Assembly: GCF_001672775.1 (NCBI RefSeq)
Contig: NZ_LZKJ01000068.1
Span: forward strand, 1-44,843
DNA length: 44,843 nt
Direction of reading: 5' to 3'
Origin: Mycobacterium kyorinense
GTDB lineage: Bacteria; Actinomycetota; Actinomycetes; Mycobacteriales; Mycobacteriaceae
Part shown: positions 7,542 to 17,280 of the stretch, piece by piece
How the letters are laid out: the number at the start of each line of letters is the position of its first letter
How positions within the stretch are numbered: position 1 is the stretch's first letter
Made by a program: the position numbers and the translations under genes
Notes under the pieces: generated by a model
Databases searched by the model: none
The model's input: the letters and a program-made list of their open reading frames with translations, nothing else
What the model was told of the DNA's origin: nothing

Positions 7542-10500
7542 CAGTACTGCACCTCCTGCGAGCGACGCCGGATGACGGTGACCTCGTCGCGCTGGTTGCC
7601 GGTCGGGCCGTAATAGTTGAAGCCAAACGACAATTGGGCGTACCCGCCGATCATGTGGGTCGGTTTCATGGTCAGCCGGGTCAGCGAGTTGTCGCCGCCG
7701 CCGTGCCAGCCGGACACCTCGGACTTCGGGGTCATCAGATGGCGGTCCATCGCGTGGTACATGAACACGGTGCCCTTGGGCATGCGGTGGGTGACGACGG
7801 CCCGGCAGGCCACCACACCGTTGCGGTTGTAGGCCTCGATCCAGTCGTTGTCGGCGACCCCGATCGTCGCGGCATCGGCCGGACTCATCCAGATCACCGG
7901 CCCGCCGCGGAACAGCCGCAGCATATGCAAATTGTCTTGGTACTCCGAGTGGATCGACCACTTCGAGTGCGGGGTGAGATAGCGCACGGTGACCTCGGGG
8001 CGGCCCTCCTCGCCGAGCGCCTCGTCGCCGAAATGCCGCGCGTAGTTCAGCGGCGGTCGGTACACCGGAAGCCATTCGCCGTATTCGGCCATCCAGTCGT
8101 GGTCGAGGAAGAAGTGCATCCGTCCGGTCAGGGTGTGCCACGGCTTTTTGCGTTCGACATTGACGACGAACGGCGAGTAGCGCCGCCCACCGGCCTCGCT
8201 GCCCGACCACTCGGGCGAGGTGATCACCGCGCGGGGTTGCACCTGAGTGTCGTGGAAGGTGATCCGCTCACCGGAGCGTTCCTCGGCCAGGTCGCTTAAC
8301 TGCACGCCGGTGAGTTCCTCCAGCGCTTCCCAGCCCTGCAGCGCGACTCGGCCATTAGTGGTGCCCGACAATGCCAGGATGGCCTCGGCCATATGGACGT
8401 CGCGCGCCAACGACGGTCGCCCGTCGGCGACACCGCCGTGCACGATGCCGTTACGCCGGCACAGCCAGTCGATTGCTCCGGTCGGTTTCCAGATGATGCT
8501 TTTCATCGGGGTGCCCACGGTGTCCACTAGCGGACCCAGCGCGGCCATCTTGGCGGCGACCGCGGTGTAGTCGCGTTCGATCGTCACCAGTTTCGGCATG
8601 GTCTTGCCCGGCAGCGGTTCGCACTCGCCGTACCGCCAGTCGCGCACCACGCCGCCGGGCTGGGCCAGCTCGTCGGGACTGTCGTGCAGCAGCGGCGCGG
8701 CGATCACATCGGTGCGGGTACCCAGATGCTTGGCGGCAAGCCGGGAGAAGTCGCGGGCGATGGTGGCGAACGTGTCGAAGTCGGTACGGGCCTCCCACGG
8801 CGGTGCGATGGCCGGATTGAACGAGTGCACGAACGGGTGCATGTCGGTGGTCGAAATGTCGTATTTCTCATACCAAGTGGCGGCCGGCAACACGATGTCG
8901 GAATACGTGCAGGTACTCGTCATCCGGAAGTCGAGGGTCACCGCCAGATCGAGCTTGCCGCGCGGTGCCTCGTCGCGCCAACGCACTTCGGTCGGTCGCA
9001 GCTCCTCGGGGCTTTCGTCGGCGCGCACGGCGTTGTGGGTGCCCAGCAGATGCCGCATGAAGTACTCCATGCCTTTGCCCGATGACCCCAACAGGTTGGC
9101 CCGCCACACCGTCAGCACCCGGGGGAAGTTCACCGGGTTGTCCGGATCCTCGCCCGCGAAATGCAAACGTTCGCTGGTCAATTCGTCGACCACATAGTCG
9201 GCGACATTCTTGCCGGCGGCTGCCGCCGCATCGGCCAGATCCAGCGGGTTGCGGTCGAAAGTCGGAAAGGTCGGCGTCCAGCCCAGCCGGGAGGCTTGGG
9301 CCAGCGCATCGGCGTTGGCTTTGCCGCGGAACAGGCCGCGGCCCAGCGGGGACGACAGTTCGTCGGCGCCGAACTGCTCGTAGCGCCACTGGTCGGTGTG
9401 CAAGTAGAAAAACGAGGTGCCGGTCATGTGCCGGGTCGGCCGCTGCCAGTCCAGCCCGAACGCGACCTGCTGCCATCCCGTCAGCGGGCGCACCTTTTCC
9501 TGACCGACGTAGTGCGCCCAGCCGCCGCCGTTGACGCCCTGACAGCCGCACAACATGGTCAGCGTGAAGAAGGTGCGGTAGGTCTGATCGGAGTGAAACC
9601 AGTGGTTGGTGCCCGCGCCCATCGCGATCATCGATCGACCTTCGGAAAGCTCTGCGCTGCGGGCGAATTCGCGCGCAACCCGCGCCGCAGCCGCCGCCGG
9701 TACGGAGGTGATCGCCTCCTGCCAGGCCGGCGTGTAGGGCTGGGAGGCGTCGTCGTAGCCGGTTGGCCACTGGCCGGGCAGCCCGTCGCGGCGAACCGCG
9801 TAGTGGGCCATCAGCAGATCGAACACCGTCGTCACCAGACGATCGCCGATCCGCAGTACTGGAACGCCGCGGCGGATCACGCCGCCGCCTTCGGTTTCGC
9901 CGATGTCGAAGCGGGGCAGGTCCACCTCGACCGCCTCGTCGGAGCGGCCGTGCAACGTCAGCACCGGGTCAATGTCACCGAGGTCGAGGTTCCACTTGCC
10001 TTTGCCGGCGTCGCTGAAGTGATCGGCAAGGGTGCCGTTGGGGACGACGGGTTGGTCGGTCGCCGCGTCGAGCAGCACGGTTTGGTGCACGGCGCGCTCG
10101 TCGTCATGGCCGAGATCGGCGGCGGTGAGGAATCGGTCGGGCACATAGGCGCCGTCGCGCTCTCGCAGCGTGATCAGGAACGGCAGGTCGGTGTAGGTCT
10201 TGACGTACTGCTGGAAGTAGGGCACCTGGCGGTCCCGGAAGAACTCGGACAGCACCACGTGCCCCATCGCCATCGCCAGCGCGGCGTCGGTACCGGGCGC
10301 GCAGGCCAGCCAGTCGTCGGCGAACTTGGTGTGGTCGGAGTAGTCCGGGCTGACGACGACGACCTTCTGGCCGCGGTATCGGGCTTCGACCATGAAGTGG
10401 GCGTCGGGGGTACGGGTGATCGGCAGGTTGGTGCCCCAAATGATCAGGTAGGCGGCGTTCCACCAGTCGCCGGACTCCGGCACGTCGGTCTGGTCGCCGT

Positions 10501-11356
10501 AGACCTGCGGCGAGGAGGGCGGGAGGTCGGCGTACCAGTCGTAGAACGACAGGATCGTCCCGCCGATCATCGACAGGAACCGGGTGCCGGCGGCATAGGA
10601 CACCTGCGACATCGCCGGAATCGGAGAGAACCCGACGACCCGGTCCGGGCCGTAAGTCTTGATCGTGTGCACGTGCGCGGCCGCGATCAGTTCGCTGACC
10701 TCGTCCCACGTCGTCCGCAGAAACCCGCCCTTGCCGCGGGCCTGCTTGTAGCTGGCGGCGCGCTCGGTATCAGCAGTGATCTCCGCCCACGCCTCGACCG
10801 GATCTCCCAGGCGGCCACGAGCTTCGCGCCACATCTCGAGCAACGGCTGACGGATGTAGGGGTAGCGCACGCGGGCCGGCGAATAGGTGTACCAGGAAAA
10901 CGACGCACCGCGCGGACATCCCCGCGGTTCGTATTCGGGGCTGTCCGGACCGACCGACGGGTAGTCGGTTGCCTGGGTCTCCCAGGCGATGATGCCTTCC
11001 TTGACGTAGACCTTCCACGAGCAGGAGCCGGTGCAGTTGACCCCGTGGGTCGAGCGGACCTCCTTGCCGTGCCGCCACCGTTCGCGGTAGAACTCCTCGG
11101 CGCCACGACCGCCGCGGCGATGCACCTCGCGGTGGTCGGCGGTGGGCGTGCCCGCGGTGAAGTACTGCGCCTTGCGCAGAAGCGATTCGACGGGTTGCCC
11201 GCCCGGCAGCAGCGGTGCCAGCTCACCACGCGGCGGCCTGCCGTCGCCGTGCTCGTCGCTTGCTGTCGGTCGATCGTTGATTGTCGTCAACCCGCTCACC
11301 CCGGCTCTCTCGCGCATCGCACTACGTCGATCCGGGGGGATCGACGCCGGTGACAC
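7541..11356 (-). CDS. narG: Respiratory nitrate reductase alpha subunit (molybdopterin, catalytic)
   Basis: The 1271-residue catalytic subunit that reduces nitrate to nitrite on the cytoplasmic face of the membrane. The FS0 4Fe-4S ligands H104, C108, C112 and C147 (HGVNCTGSCSW ... RGCPRG) sit at a constant +55 offset from E. coli NarG. D277 in YDWYADLPP matches the molybdenum-ligating aspartate (D222 in E. coli) by the same offset. The start is uncertain. GTG at 11356 has GGAG directly against it, and an ATG at 11317 and a GTG at 11299 are alternatives; the M. tuberculosis protein would align from about residue 45. It leads the narGHJI-TehA run, whose junctions after narG all overlap. The 235-bp region upstream should hold its promoter, but I saw no convincing DosR, GlnR or Crp box. 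Confidence 0.94.
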   Translation of the reverse strand: MSPASIPPDRRSAMRERAGVSGLTTINDRPTASDEHGDGRPPRGELAPLLPGGQPVESLLRKAQYFTAGTPTADHREVHRRGGRGAEEFYRERWRHGKEVRSTHGVNCTGSCSWKVYVKEGIIAWETQATDYPSVGPDSPEYEPRGCPRGASFSWYTYSPARVRYPYIRQPLLEMWREARGRLGDPVEAWAEITADTERAASYKQARGKGGFLRTTWDEVSELIAAAHVHTIKTYGPDRVVGFSPIPAMSQVSYAAGTRFLSMIGGTILSFYDWYADLPPSSPQVYGDQTDVPESGDWWNAAYLIIWGTNLPITRTPDAHFMVEARYRGQKVVVVSPDYSDHTKFADDWLACAPGTDAALAMAMGHVVLSEFFRDRQVPYFQQYVKTYTDLPFLITLRERDGAYVPDRFLTAADLGHDDERAVHQTVLLDAATDQPVVPNGTLADHFSDAGKGKWNLDLGDIDPVLTLHGRSDEAVEVDLPRFDIGETEGGGVIRRGVPVLRIGDRLVTTVFDLLMAHYAVRRDGLPGQWPTGYDDASQPYTPAWQEAITSVPAAAAARVAREFARSAELSEGRSMIAMGAGTNHWFHSDQTYRTFFTLTMLCGCQGVNGGGWAHYVGQEKVRPLTGWQQVAFGLDWQRPTRHMTGTSFFYLHTDQWRYEQFGADELSSPLGRGLFRGKANADALAQASRLGWTPTFPTFDRNPLDLADAAAAAGKNVADYVVDELTSERLHFAGEDPDNPVNFPRVLTVWRANLLGSSGKGMEYFMRHLLGTHNAVRADESPEELRPTEVRWRDEAPRGKLDLAVTLDFRMTSTCTYSDIVLPAATWYEKYDISTTDMHPFVHSFNPAIAPPWEARTDFDTFATIARDFSRLAAKHLGTRTDVIAAPLLHDSPDELAQPGGVVRDWRYGECEPLPGKTMPKLVTIERDYTAVAAKMAALGPLVDTVGTPMKSIIWKPTGAIDWLCRRNGIVHGGVADGRPSLARDVHMAEAILALSGTTNGRVALQGWEALEELTGVQLSDLAEERSGERITFHDTQVQPRAVITSPEWSGSEAGGRRYSPFVVNVERKKPWHTLTGRMHFFLDHDWMAEYGEWLPVYRPPLNYARHFGDEALGEEGRPEVTVRYLTPHSKWSIHSEYQDNLHMLRLFRGGPVIWMSPADAATIGVADNDWIEAYNRNGVVACRAVVTHRMPKGTVFMYHAMDRHLMTPKSEVSGWHGGGDNSLTRLTMKPTHMIGGYAQLSFGFNYYGPTGNQRDEVTVIRRRSQEVQY

Positions 11357-11511
11357 CTCCGGTCGAGCAACAGATCCCGAGCGTTCAAACCGTTAGGTGC
11401 CGCTTCGATTCCGCTGATAACACCAGCCCCTCTCGGTATACCACTGGTCGCCGCGAAAGATTGGGAGGTTGCTGATCATTTCTACAGGTTGTACATGTGA
11501 AAATTCAGAAC

Positions 11512-11529
11512 CGGCGGGTCGCCCCGCCG
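11512..11529 (-). terminator. GC hairpin after fprA, probable weak terminator
   Basis: CGGCGGG and CCCGCCG pair over 7 bp with a 4-nt loop; on the minus strand the stem is followed by GTTCTGAATTTT. It lies about 65 nt past the fprA stop and ahead of narG, so it could separate the two transcripts. The T tract is poor. Confidence 0.4.
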
Positions 11530-11591
11530 TCGAGCCGTGTCGATGACGACACCAGAAGTGTTGTAATAACGCAGAATTCGCGTTCGTCGAG

Positions 11592-12959
11592 TTAGCCGTG
11601 GCTGATGTGCAGCAGCTTGGTCAAGCTGGGAAGTTTGACGCGCGGTCGCCCGTGCGGCTCGCCGGCCGAGCGTTCGTATTCGTCGATCAGCTTCCAGTGC
11701 GCGTCGGTAACCAGCTTCGGTTGACGCGAGGCGAGCCACTCGGCGAGCTTGTCGGCGTGGTCGGCGCCGAAGTCGGCGAGGCTGGCCTTCGACAGATCGT
11801 CGAGCAGCGCATCGACGGTGTCTTGCGAGTCCTTCTTGTTGGTGCCGATCACCCCGGTCGGTCCGCGCTTGATCCAGCCGACGACATATTCGTTGCGGCT
11901 GTCGGCCACCCGGCCGCCGCTGTTCGGGATGATCCCGCTTTTGTCGTCGAACGGCAGGCCCGCAGTGGGCACACCGCGATAGCCCACCGAGCGCACCACC
12001 AGCTGCACCGGTAGCTCCTCGCGCACGCCGGTGTCCTTGGCAACCACGCGCCCGTTGTCGTCGCTGACCAGCTCGTTGCGCCCAAGCACGATCTGTTCGA
12101 CTTTTCCGTCGCCCTTGATTTCGATAGGGGAGGTGAAAAACCGGAAGACCAGTCGGCGGTTGCCCGGGCGGGGTTCGCGGGTCGCATAGTCGCGCAGCAC
12201 CGTGATGTTCTGCTTACACGTCTTGCCGACCGCGGCCGCGTCCTCGTCGCTGATGCCTTCGAAATCCGCGGGGTCGACGACGACGTCGACTCCTTGGAGT
12301 GCCGCCAACGTGCCCAGCTCACGCAACTCCAGTGTGGTGAACGCGGTCTGCAGCGGACCGCGCCGACCGAGGATCACCACTTCCTGCACACCGCATGGGC
12401 GCAACGAATCCAACGCGTGATCGGCGATATCGGTCTGGGCCAGCTCGTCGGGGTCGCTGACCAGAATGCGCGCGACGTCGAGGGCGACGTTGCCGTTGCC
12501 GACGACGACGGCGCGGGCGCCGGACAAATCGGGCGACATCTGCTCAAAGTGCGGATGGGCGTTGTACCAGCCAACGAAATCGACGGCGGCGACGCTGCCC
12601 GGCAGATCCTCACCGGGAATGCCCAGCGAACGGTCGGATTGCGCCCCGATCGCATAAATCACCGCGTCGTAGCGGTCGGCCAACTCGGCGGCCTCGATGT
12701 GTTCACCGATCACGACGTTGCCGAAGAAGCGGAAGCGCGGGTCGTCGGCGGTCTTTTCGAACTGCTTGCTGATCGACTTGATCTTGGGATGGTCGGGCGC
12801 GACGCCCGAACGCACCAGGCCCCACGGCGTGGGCAGCATCTCCAGCATGTCGACGGCCACATCGATGTCATCCGAGGAGTCAGCGGCCTTCAGCAGGGAT
12901 GCCGCCGCGAAGAATCCCGAGGGACCGGAGCCGACGATCGCGACGTGGTATGGGCGCAT
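11592..12959 (-). CDS. fprA: NADPH-ferredoxin reductase FprA (adrenodoxin reductase type)
   Basis: A 455-residue flavoprotein that transfers electrons from NADPH through FAD to ferredoxins, for example those serving cytochromes P450. The FAD-binding VAIVGSGPSGFFAAASLL follows the start directly, and the NADPH-binding VVGNGNVALDVARIL is in the middle. WGLVRSGVAPDHPKIKS and GWIKRGPTGVIGTNK are hallmark blocks. I start it at 12959 (MRPYHVAIVG), matching the 456-residue M. tuberculosis Rv3106. The open frame upstream to 13055 adds 32 residues with no homology and would run through the promoter. GAGG lies 4 nt before the ATG and a -10-like TAGCAT 8 nt before it. It is divergent from prfB, as in M. 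tuberculosis. Confidence 0.94.
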   Translation of the reverse strand: MRPYHVAIVGSGPSGFFAAASLLKAADSSDDIDVAVDMLEMLPTPWGLVRSGVAPDHPKIKSISKQFEKTADDPRFRFFGNVVIGEHIEAAELADRYDAVIYAIGAQSDRSLGIPGEDLPGSVAAVDFVGWYNAHPHFEQMSPDLSGARAVVVGNGNVALDVARILVSDPDELAQTDIADHALDSLRPCGVQEVVILGRRGPLQTAFTTLELRELGTLAALQGVDVVVDPADFEGISDEDAAAVGKTCKQNITVLRDYATREPRPGNRRLVFRFFTSPIEIKGDGKVEQIVLGRNELVSDDNGRVVAKDTGVREELPVQLVVRSVGYRGVPTAGLPFDDKSGIIPNSGGRVADSRNEYVVGWIKRGPTGVIGTNKKDSQDTVDALLDDLSKASLADFGADHADKLAEWLASRQPKLVTDAHWKLIDEYERSAGEPHGRPRVKLPSLTKLLHISHG

Positions 12960-12967
12960 AATCCTCG

Positions 12968-12973
12968 ATGCTA
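12968..12973 (-). promoter_or_regulatory. Candidate -10 (TAGCAT) of fprA, near-leaderless
   Basis: On the minus strand TAGCAT ends 8 nt before the fprA ATG, so transcription would start at or within two bases of the start codon. It supports the 12959 start over 13055. No clear -35 was seen, which is usual in mycobacteria. Confidence 0.4.
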
Positions 12974-13083
12974 AACGTCGGCCCAGCCCAGCCGCCTGCA
13001 GTTCAATGGCGCGGCTTCTCATCGGGCCCGGCTCCACGGCCCGCATCGTCGCCACGCGTCGGCGGCCTCAACTTCGGCGCCGG

Positions 13084-13089
13084 TAACGT
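13084..13089 (+). promoter_or_regulatory. Candidate -10 (TAACGT) of prfB, near-leaderless
   Basis: TAACGT ends 8 nt before the prfB GTG at 13098. There is no Shine-Dalgarno sequence, which fits leaderless initiation. The site lies about 110 nt from the divergent fprA -10. Confidence 0.4.
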
Positions 13090-13097
13090 AATCAGCT

Positions 13098-14204
13098 GTG
13101 GAACCCGACCGTCAGGCCGACCTGGCTGCCCTTGACTCCACCCTGACCACGGTGGAGCGGGTGCTCGACGTCGACGGTTTGCGTTCCCGCATCGAAAAGC
13201 TCGAGCACGAGGCGTCCGACCCCAACCTCTGGGACGACCAGTCCCGCGCGCAGCGGGTGACCAGCGAGTTGTCGCATGCTCAGGGTGAGCTTCGGCGTGT
13301 CGAGGAGTTGCGCCGCCGCCTCGACGACCTGCCGGTGCTCTACGAGCTGGCCGCCGAAGAAGGGAGTGCCGACGAGCTCGCCGAGGCCGATGCCGAACTC
13401 AAGGCGCTGCGCGCTGACGTCGAGGCCATGGAGGTCCGCACCCTGCTGTCCGGCGATTACGACGAGCGTGAGGCGCTGGTCACGATCCGCTCGGGTGCAG
13501 GCGGCGTGGACGCCGCCGATTGGGCCGAGATGCTGATGCGGATGTATATCCGCTGGGCCGAGCAGCACAAGTATCCCGTCGAGGTGTTCGACACGTCCTA
13601 CGCCGAAGAGGCCGGCATCAAAAGCGCGACGTTTGCCGTGCACGCTCCGTTCGCTTACGGCACGCTGTCGGTCGAACAGGGCACCCACCGGTTGGTGCGG
13701 ATCAGCCCGTTCGACAACCAGAGTCGGCGCCAAACATCGTTCGCGGAGGTGGAGGTGCTTCCGGTGGTGGAGACCACCGATCACATCGACATCCCCGAAG
13801 GTGATATCCGTGTCGACGTGTACCGGTCCAGCGGGCCCGGCGGCCAGTCGGTGAACACCACGGATTCGGCGGTGCGGCTCACTCACATTCCGACGGGGAT
13901 CGTCGTCACGTGTCAAAACGAGAAGTCGCAACTGCAGAACAAGGTTGCGGCGATGCGGGTGCTTCAGGCAAAGTTGTTGGAACGCAAGCGCTTAGAAGAA
14001 CGCGCTGAGCTCGACGCGTTGAAGGGGGATGGCGGCAGCTCCTGGGGTAACCAGATGCGGTCGTACGTACTGCACCCGTATCAGATGGTCAAAGATCTGC
14101 GTACCGAGCACGAGGTGGGCAATCCGACGGCCGTGCTGGACGGCGACATCGACGGCTTCCTGGAAGCGGGAATCCGGTGGCGTAACAGGCGAGATGACGA
14201 CTGA
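13098..14204 (+). CDS. prfB: Peptide chain release factor 2 (RF2)
   Basis: A 368-residue class I release factor recognising UGA and UAA. The catalytic GGQ is at 248-250 ([11 protein letters not shown]) and the stop-codon reading SPF tripeptide at 203-205 (RISPFDNQ). The whole protein is in one frame: there is no in-frame UGA or CUUUGA slippery site near codon 25, so it lacks the autoregulatory +1 frameshift known from E. coli prfB, as in many actinobacteria. GTG start at 13098. It heads a plus-strand run; its last 11 nt overlap the MscS-like gene. Order prfB - membrane protein - proline-rich protein - ftsE - ftsX - smpB matches M. tuberculosis Rv3105c-Rv3100c. Confidence 0.96.
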   Translation: MEPDRQADLAALDSTLTTVERVLDVDGLRSRIEKLEHEASDPNLWDDQSRAQRVTSELSHAQGELRRVEELRRRLDDLPVLYELAAEEGSADELAEADAELKALRADVEAMEVRTLLSGDYDEREALVTIRSGAGGVDAADWAEMLMRMYIRWAEQHKYPVEVFDTSYAEEAGIKSATFAVHAPFAYGTLSVEQGTHRLVRISPFDNQSRRQTSFAEVEVLPVVETTDHIDIPEGDIRVDVYRSSGPGGQSVNTTDSAVRLTHIPTGIVVTCQNEKSQLQNKVAAMRVLQAKLLERKRLEERAELDALKGDGGSSWGNQMRSYVLHPYQMVKDLRTEHEVGNPTAVLDGDIDGFLEAGIRWRNRRDDD

Positions 14205-15168
14205 CACAACAGTTTTGGCGATGACCAAGACCCTGGCATCGGTCCAGCCGCTCCGTGACATCTGGCGCGGTGGCGCGCGTGAATGGATCCTCACCAGCGG
14301 CCTGCACATCGTGCTGGTGCTGATTGCTGCGGTGCTGGCGGCCCGGTTCGTCACGTGGGCGGCGCAGAAGGTGACTCAGCGTCTCGACGTGGGGTTCGCC
14401 GAAAGCGATGCGCTGGTGCGGTCGGAGGCCACCAAGCACCGGCAGGCGGTCGCGGCGGTGATCTCCTGGGTGTCGGTGGTGATGATCGCCGTCGTCGTCA
14501 TCATCCAGATCGCCGACATTCTGAAGTTTTCGGTGGGGTCGCTGGTCGCGCCGGCGACCGTGCTGGGCGCCGCGCTGGGTTTCGGTGCTCAGCGGGTGGT
14601 GCAGGACCTGCTCGCCGGGTTTTTCATCATCGCCGAGAAGCAGTACGGGTTCGGCGATTTGGTTGAGCTGACCATTCTGGGGTCGCCCAAGGACGCTGCG
14701 GGCACCGTCGAGGGTGTCACGTTGCGGGTGACCAAGCTGCGCTCTCCGGACGGCGAAGTGTTCACCGTTCCCAACGGTCAGATCGTCAAGTCGATCAACT
14801 TGTCCAAAGACTGGGCGCGGGCCGTCGTCGACATCCCGGTACCGACCACCGCCGACCTCAACCAGGTCAACGAGGTTCTGCGCCAAGAGTGTGAGCACGC
14901 GCGCGACGACGAGGTGCTGGGGGAGTTGCTGCTCGACGCGCCCACGGTGATGGGCGTGGAAAGCATCGAGGTCGACACGGTCACCTTGCGGTTGGTAGCC
15001 CGCACGTTGCCCGGCAAGCAGTTCCAGGCGGGCCGAGAGTTGCGCGTGCTGGTGATCCGGGCGTTGGCCCGCGCCGGCATCGTCAGCGCGGCCGAAGCGC
15101 GGCCGACTGTCGGCGCGCTCGCCAGCAATGCCGAGCAGGACGTTGAGGAACCGGTGGACAAGCGGTGA
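14194..15168 (+). CDS. MscS-family mechanosensitive channel
   Basis: A 324-residue membrane protein. Three hydrophobic helices lie at about 28-50, 88-110 and 114-148; the last, [32 protein letters not shown], is the Gly/Ala-packed pore helix of MscS, followed by FGDLVEL and the beta-domain signature [19 protein letters not shown] ... VPNGQI. These channels release solutes during hypo-osmotic shock. Counterpart of M. tuberculosis Rv3104c. I chose ATG 14194, which overlaps the prfB stop by 11 nt; an ATG at 14221 (nine codons later) is also possible. The open frame extends further upstream, but only inside prfB. It overlaps the next gene by GTGA. Confidence 0.88.
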   Translation: MTTDTTVLAMTKTLASVQPLRDIWRGGAREWILTSGLHIVLVLIAAVLAARFVTWAAQKVTQRLDVGFAESDALVRSEATKHRQAVAAVISWVSVVMIAVVVIIQIADILKFSVGSLVAPATVLGAALGFGAQRVVQDLLAGFFIIAEKQYGFGDLVELTILGSPKDAAGTVEGVTLRVTKLRSPDGEVFTVPNGQIVKSINLSKDWARAVVDIPVPTTADLNQVNEVLRQECEHARDDEVLGELLLDAPTVMGVESIEVDTVTLRLVARTLPGKQFQAGRELRVLVIRALARAGIVSAAEARPTVGALASNAEQDVEEPVDKR

Positions 15169-15638
15169 AGCTGACACTGAACCCGTTGAAGAAGCCCGCT
15201 GAAGATAAGGACCGCACGTGGCCGGGCTATTTCCTCGGCGGCCATGTGCGCACGTCGACTGCCGTGCTCGTCGTCGCCTTCATCGGGTTGTGGTGGATTT
15301 ACGACACCCATCAGCATTCGGATAAGTCGGAGTCGACGCCCAGCCAGGTACCGGCTACCCAGGTAGTGCCGCCGGGGTTTGTGCCCGACCCCAACTACAC
15401 CTGGGTGCCGCGCAGCAGACTGCAGCAGCCGCCGCCGGTGACGACAACTTCGCCGCCGACCACGACTCCACCGACGACGACCACCACGACCACGACCCCG
15501 CCGCCGCCGCCGTTCCAATTGCCGGTTCTGCCGCCGCCCTTCGGTCCTGGCACCTCGACCACGCCGCCACCGCCCGGGCCGGTGCCGGCACCGCCGCACC
15601 CCGCGCCGTTCCCGCCGCCACCGGCGCCGCCGCGCTGA
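15165..15638 (+). CDS. Proline/threonine-rich single-pass membrane protein
   Basis: A 157-residue protein. A basic cytoplasmic N-terminus is followed by one transmembrane helix (about 30-47, [16 protein letters not shown]) and a low-complexity exterior of Pro/Thr repeats (about 90-157, runs of PPTTT and PPPP). Such tails can span the cell wall; the function of this protein is unknown. Counterpart of Rv3103c in M. tuberculosis, always between the MscS-like gene and ftsE. GTG start at 15165 overlaps the preceding stop (GTGA), so it is coupled. Placement next to ftsEX could hint at a cell-wall role, but nothing in the sequence proves it. Confidence 0.75.
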   Translation: MKLTLNPLKKPAEDKDRTWPGYFLGGHVRTSTAVLVVAFIGLWWIYDTHQHSDKSESTPSQVPATQVVPPGFVPDPNYTWVPRSRLQQPPPVTTTSPPTTTPPTTTTTTTTPPPPPFQLPVLPPPFGPGTSTTPPPPGPVPAPPHPAPFPPPPAPPR

Positions 15639-15677
15639 CCCCCCGCTGGCCTGGCGCGACTTATCAAAACTCCCGGT

Positions 15678-15683
15678 TACACT
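15678..15683 (+). promoter_or_regulatory. Candidate -10 (TACACT) of ftsE, near-leaderless
   Basis: TACACT ends 8 nt before the GTG at 15692 (11 before the ATG at 15695). It gives ftsEX a promoter of its own in the 53-bp gap after the proline-rich gene. If used, the GTG lies at the transcript end. Confidence 0.4.
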
Positions 15684-15691
15684 GGCGTGCC

Positions 15692-16384
15692 GTGATGATC
15701 ACCCTCGACCATGTCAGCAAGCAGTACAAATCGTCGGCGCGTCCAGCGCTGGACAACATCAACGTCAAGATCGACAAGGGTGAATTCGTCTTCCTGATCG
15801 GCCCGTCGGGCTCCGGCAAGTCGACGTTCATGCGGCTGCTGCTGGGCGCGGAAAACCCCAGCACCGGCGACGTGCGCGTGTCGAAGTTTCACGTCAACAC
15901 GCTGCCCGGACGTCACATCCCGAAGTTGCGGCAGGTGATCGGCTGCGTTTTCCAGGACTTCCGGCTGCTGCAGCAGAAAACGGTCTTCGAAAACGTCGCG
16001 TTCGCGCTGGAGGTCATCGGCAAAAAGCGTGAAACCATCGTCCGCGTGGTGCCCGACGTGCTGGAGATGGTCGGGCTGTCCGGCAAGGCCAACCGCCTGC
16101 CGCACGAACTGTCCGGCGGCGAGCAGCAGCGGGTCGCCATCGCGCGCGCATTCGTCAACCGGCCGCTGGTGCTGCTGGCCGACGAGCCCACCGGCAACCT
16201 CGACCCGGAGACCAGTAACGACATCATGGATTTGTTGGAGCGCATCAACCGCACCGGGACCACCGTGCTGATGGCCACCCACGACCACCACATCGTCGAC
16301 TCGATGCGGCAGCGTGTGGTGGAGCTGTCGTTGGGCAGGCTGGTGCGTGACGAGCAGCGCGGCGTCTATGGGATGGACCGCTAA
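15692..16384 (+). CDS. ftsE: Cell division ATP-binding protein FtsE
   Basis: A 230-residue ABC ATPase that powers FtsX to activate peptidoglycan hydrolases at the septum; in M. tuberculosis FtsX acts on RipC. Walker A GPSGSGKS (37-44), signature LSGGE (140-144), Walker B LVLLADEP (159-166) and the H-loop histidine in ATHDHHIVD are all present. The sequence is nearly that of Rv3102c. GTG 15692 and ATG 15695 are adjacent in-frame starts; the -10 spacing slightly favours the first. The stop codon abuts the ftsX GTG with no gap. Confidence 0.96.
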   Translation: MMITLDHVSKQYKSSARPALDNINVKIDKGEFVFLIGPSGSGKSTFMRLLLGAENPSTGDVRVSKFHVNTLPGRHIPKLRQVIGCVFQDFRLLQQKTVFENVAFALEVIGKKRETIVRVVPDVLEMVGLSGKANRLPHELSGGEQQRVAIARAFVNRPLVLLADEPTGNLDPETSNDIMDLLERINRTGTTVLMATHDHHIVDSMRQRVVELSLGRLVRDEQRGVYGMDR

Positions 16385-17278
16385 GTGCGATTCGGCTTCC
16401 TGTTCAACGAGGTTCTCACCGGTCTTCGTCGCAACGTCACCATGACCATTGCGATGGTCCTGACCACCGCCATCTCGATCGGGCTGTTCGGCGGCGGGCT
16501 GCTGGTGGTGCGGTTAGCGGAGCACTCCCGCAGCATCTACCTCGATCGGGTGGAAACGCAGGTCTTCTTGACCGAGGACATCTCGGCCAACGACCCGACT
16601 TGCGACAGCGCCGCGTGCAAGGCGTTGCGCGAGAAGATCGAGGCGCGCGACGACGTCAAATCGGTGCGGTTCCTCAACCGCGACGAGGCCTATGACGATG
16701 CGATCTACAAGTTCCCGCAATACAAAGACGTGGCCGGCAAGGATTCGTTTCCGGCGTCGTTCATCGTCAAGCTGGAAAACCCGGAGCAGCACAAGGGTTT
16801 CGACGCTGCCATGCAAGGCCAGCCCGGCGTGCTCAACGTGCTCAACCAGAAGGAACTGATCGACCGGCTGTTCGCGGTGCTGGACGGTTTGAGCAACGCC
16901 GCGTTTGCCGTCGCGTTGGTGCAGGCCATCGGGGCGATTCTGTTGATCGCCAACATGGTTCAGGTGGCGGCGCATACCCGGCGCACCGAAGTCGGCATCA
17001 TGCGACTGGTCGGTGCCACCCGCTGGTACACCCAGCTGCCATTCCTGGTCGAGGCGATCCTGGCCGCCACCGTCGGGGTGATCATCGCGGTTGTCGGGCT
17101 GATCCTGGTGCGCGCGCTGTTTTTGGAGAATGCGCTCAACCAGTTCTATCAAGCCAATCTGATCGCCCGGATCGACTACGCCGACATCCTCTATATCTCT
17201 CCGCTTCTGCTGCTGGTCGGCGCGGCGGTGGCCGGGCTGACCGCCTACGCGACCTTGCGCGTGTACGTACGGCGGTAG
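16385..17278 (+). CDS. ftsX: Cell division protein FtsX
   Basis: A 297-residue membrane partner of FtsE, the same length as M. tuberculosis FtsX. The first helix (about 20-42) is followed by a large extracytoplasmic domain (about 43-165) holding C73 and C78, which can form a disulfide as in mycobacterial FtsX. Three more helices (about 170-195, 220-245, 265-290) form the permease core; [17 protein letters not shown] is the cytoplasmic coupling loop. It transmits ATP-driven movement to periplasmic peptidoglycan hydrolases. GTG start directly after the ftsE stop; smpB starts 2 nt after its own stop. Confidence 0.95.
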   Translation: MRFGFLFNEVLTGLRRNVTMTIAMVLTTAISIGLFGGGLLVVRLAEHSRSIYLDRVETQVFLTEDISANDPTCDSAACKALREKIEARDDVKSVRFLNRDEAYDDAIYKFPQYKDVAGKDSFPASFIVKLENPEQHKGFDAAMQGQPGVLNVLNQKELIDRLFAVLDGLSNAAFAVALVQAIGAILLIANMVQVAAHTRRTEVGIMRLVGATRWYTQLPFLVEAILAATVGVIIAVVGLILVRALFLENALNQFYQANLIARIDYADILYISPLLLLVGAAVAGLTAYATLRVYVRR

Positions 17279-17280
17279 CG

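Noticed and set aside
7542..8210. Possible 223-residue N-terminal extension of NarH
   Set aside because: This stretch encodes NarG in another frame; a strong ribosome site and the family start are at 7541.
9161..11353. A 730-codon open frame on the plus strand opposite narG
   Set aside because: It mirrors narG codon structure in GC-rich DNA, has no recognisable domain, and narG is certain.
13098..13200. Programmed frameshift in prfB
   Set aside because: The RF2 frame is continuous with no early UGA or slippery site.
15480..15640. Repeat array (CCGCCG / ACGACC units)
   Set aside because: It is low-complexity coding sequence of the Pro/Thr-rich protein, not a CRISPR or intergenic repeat.
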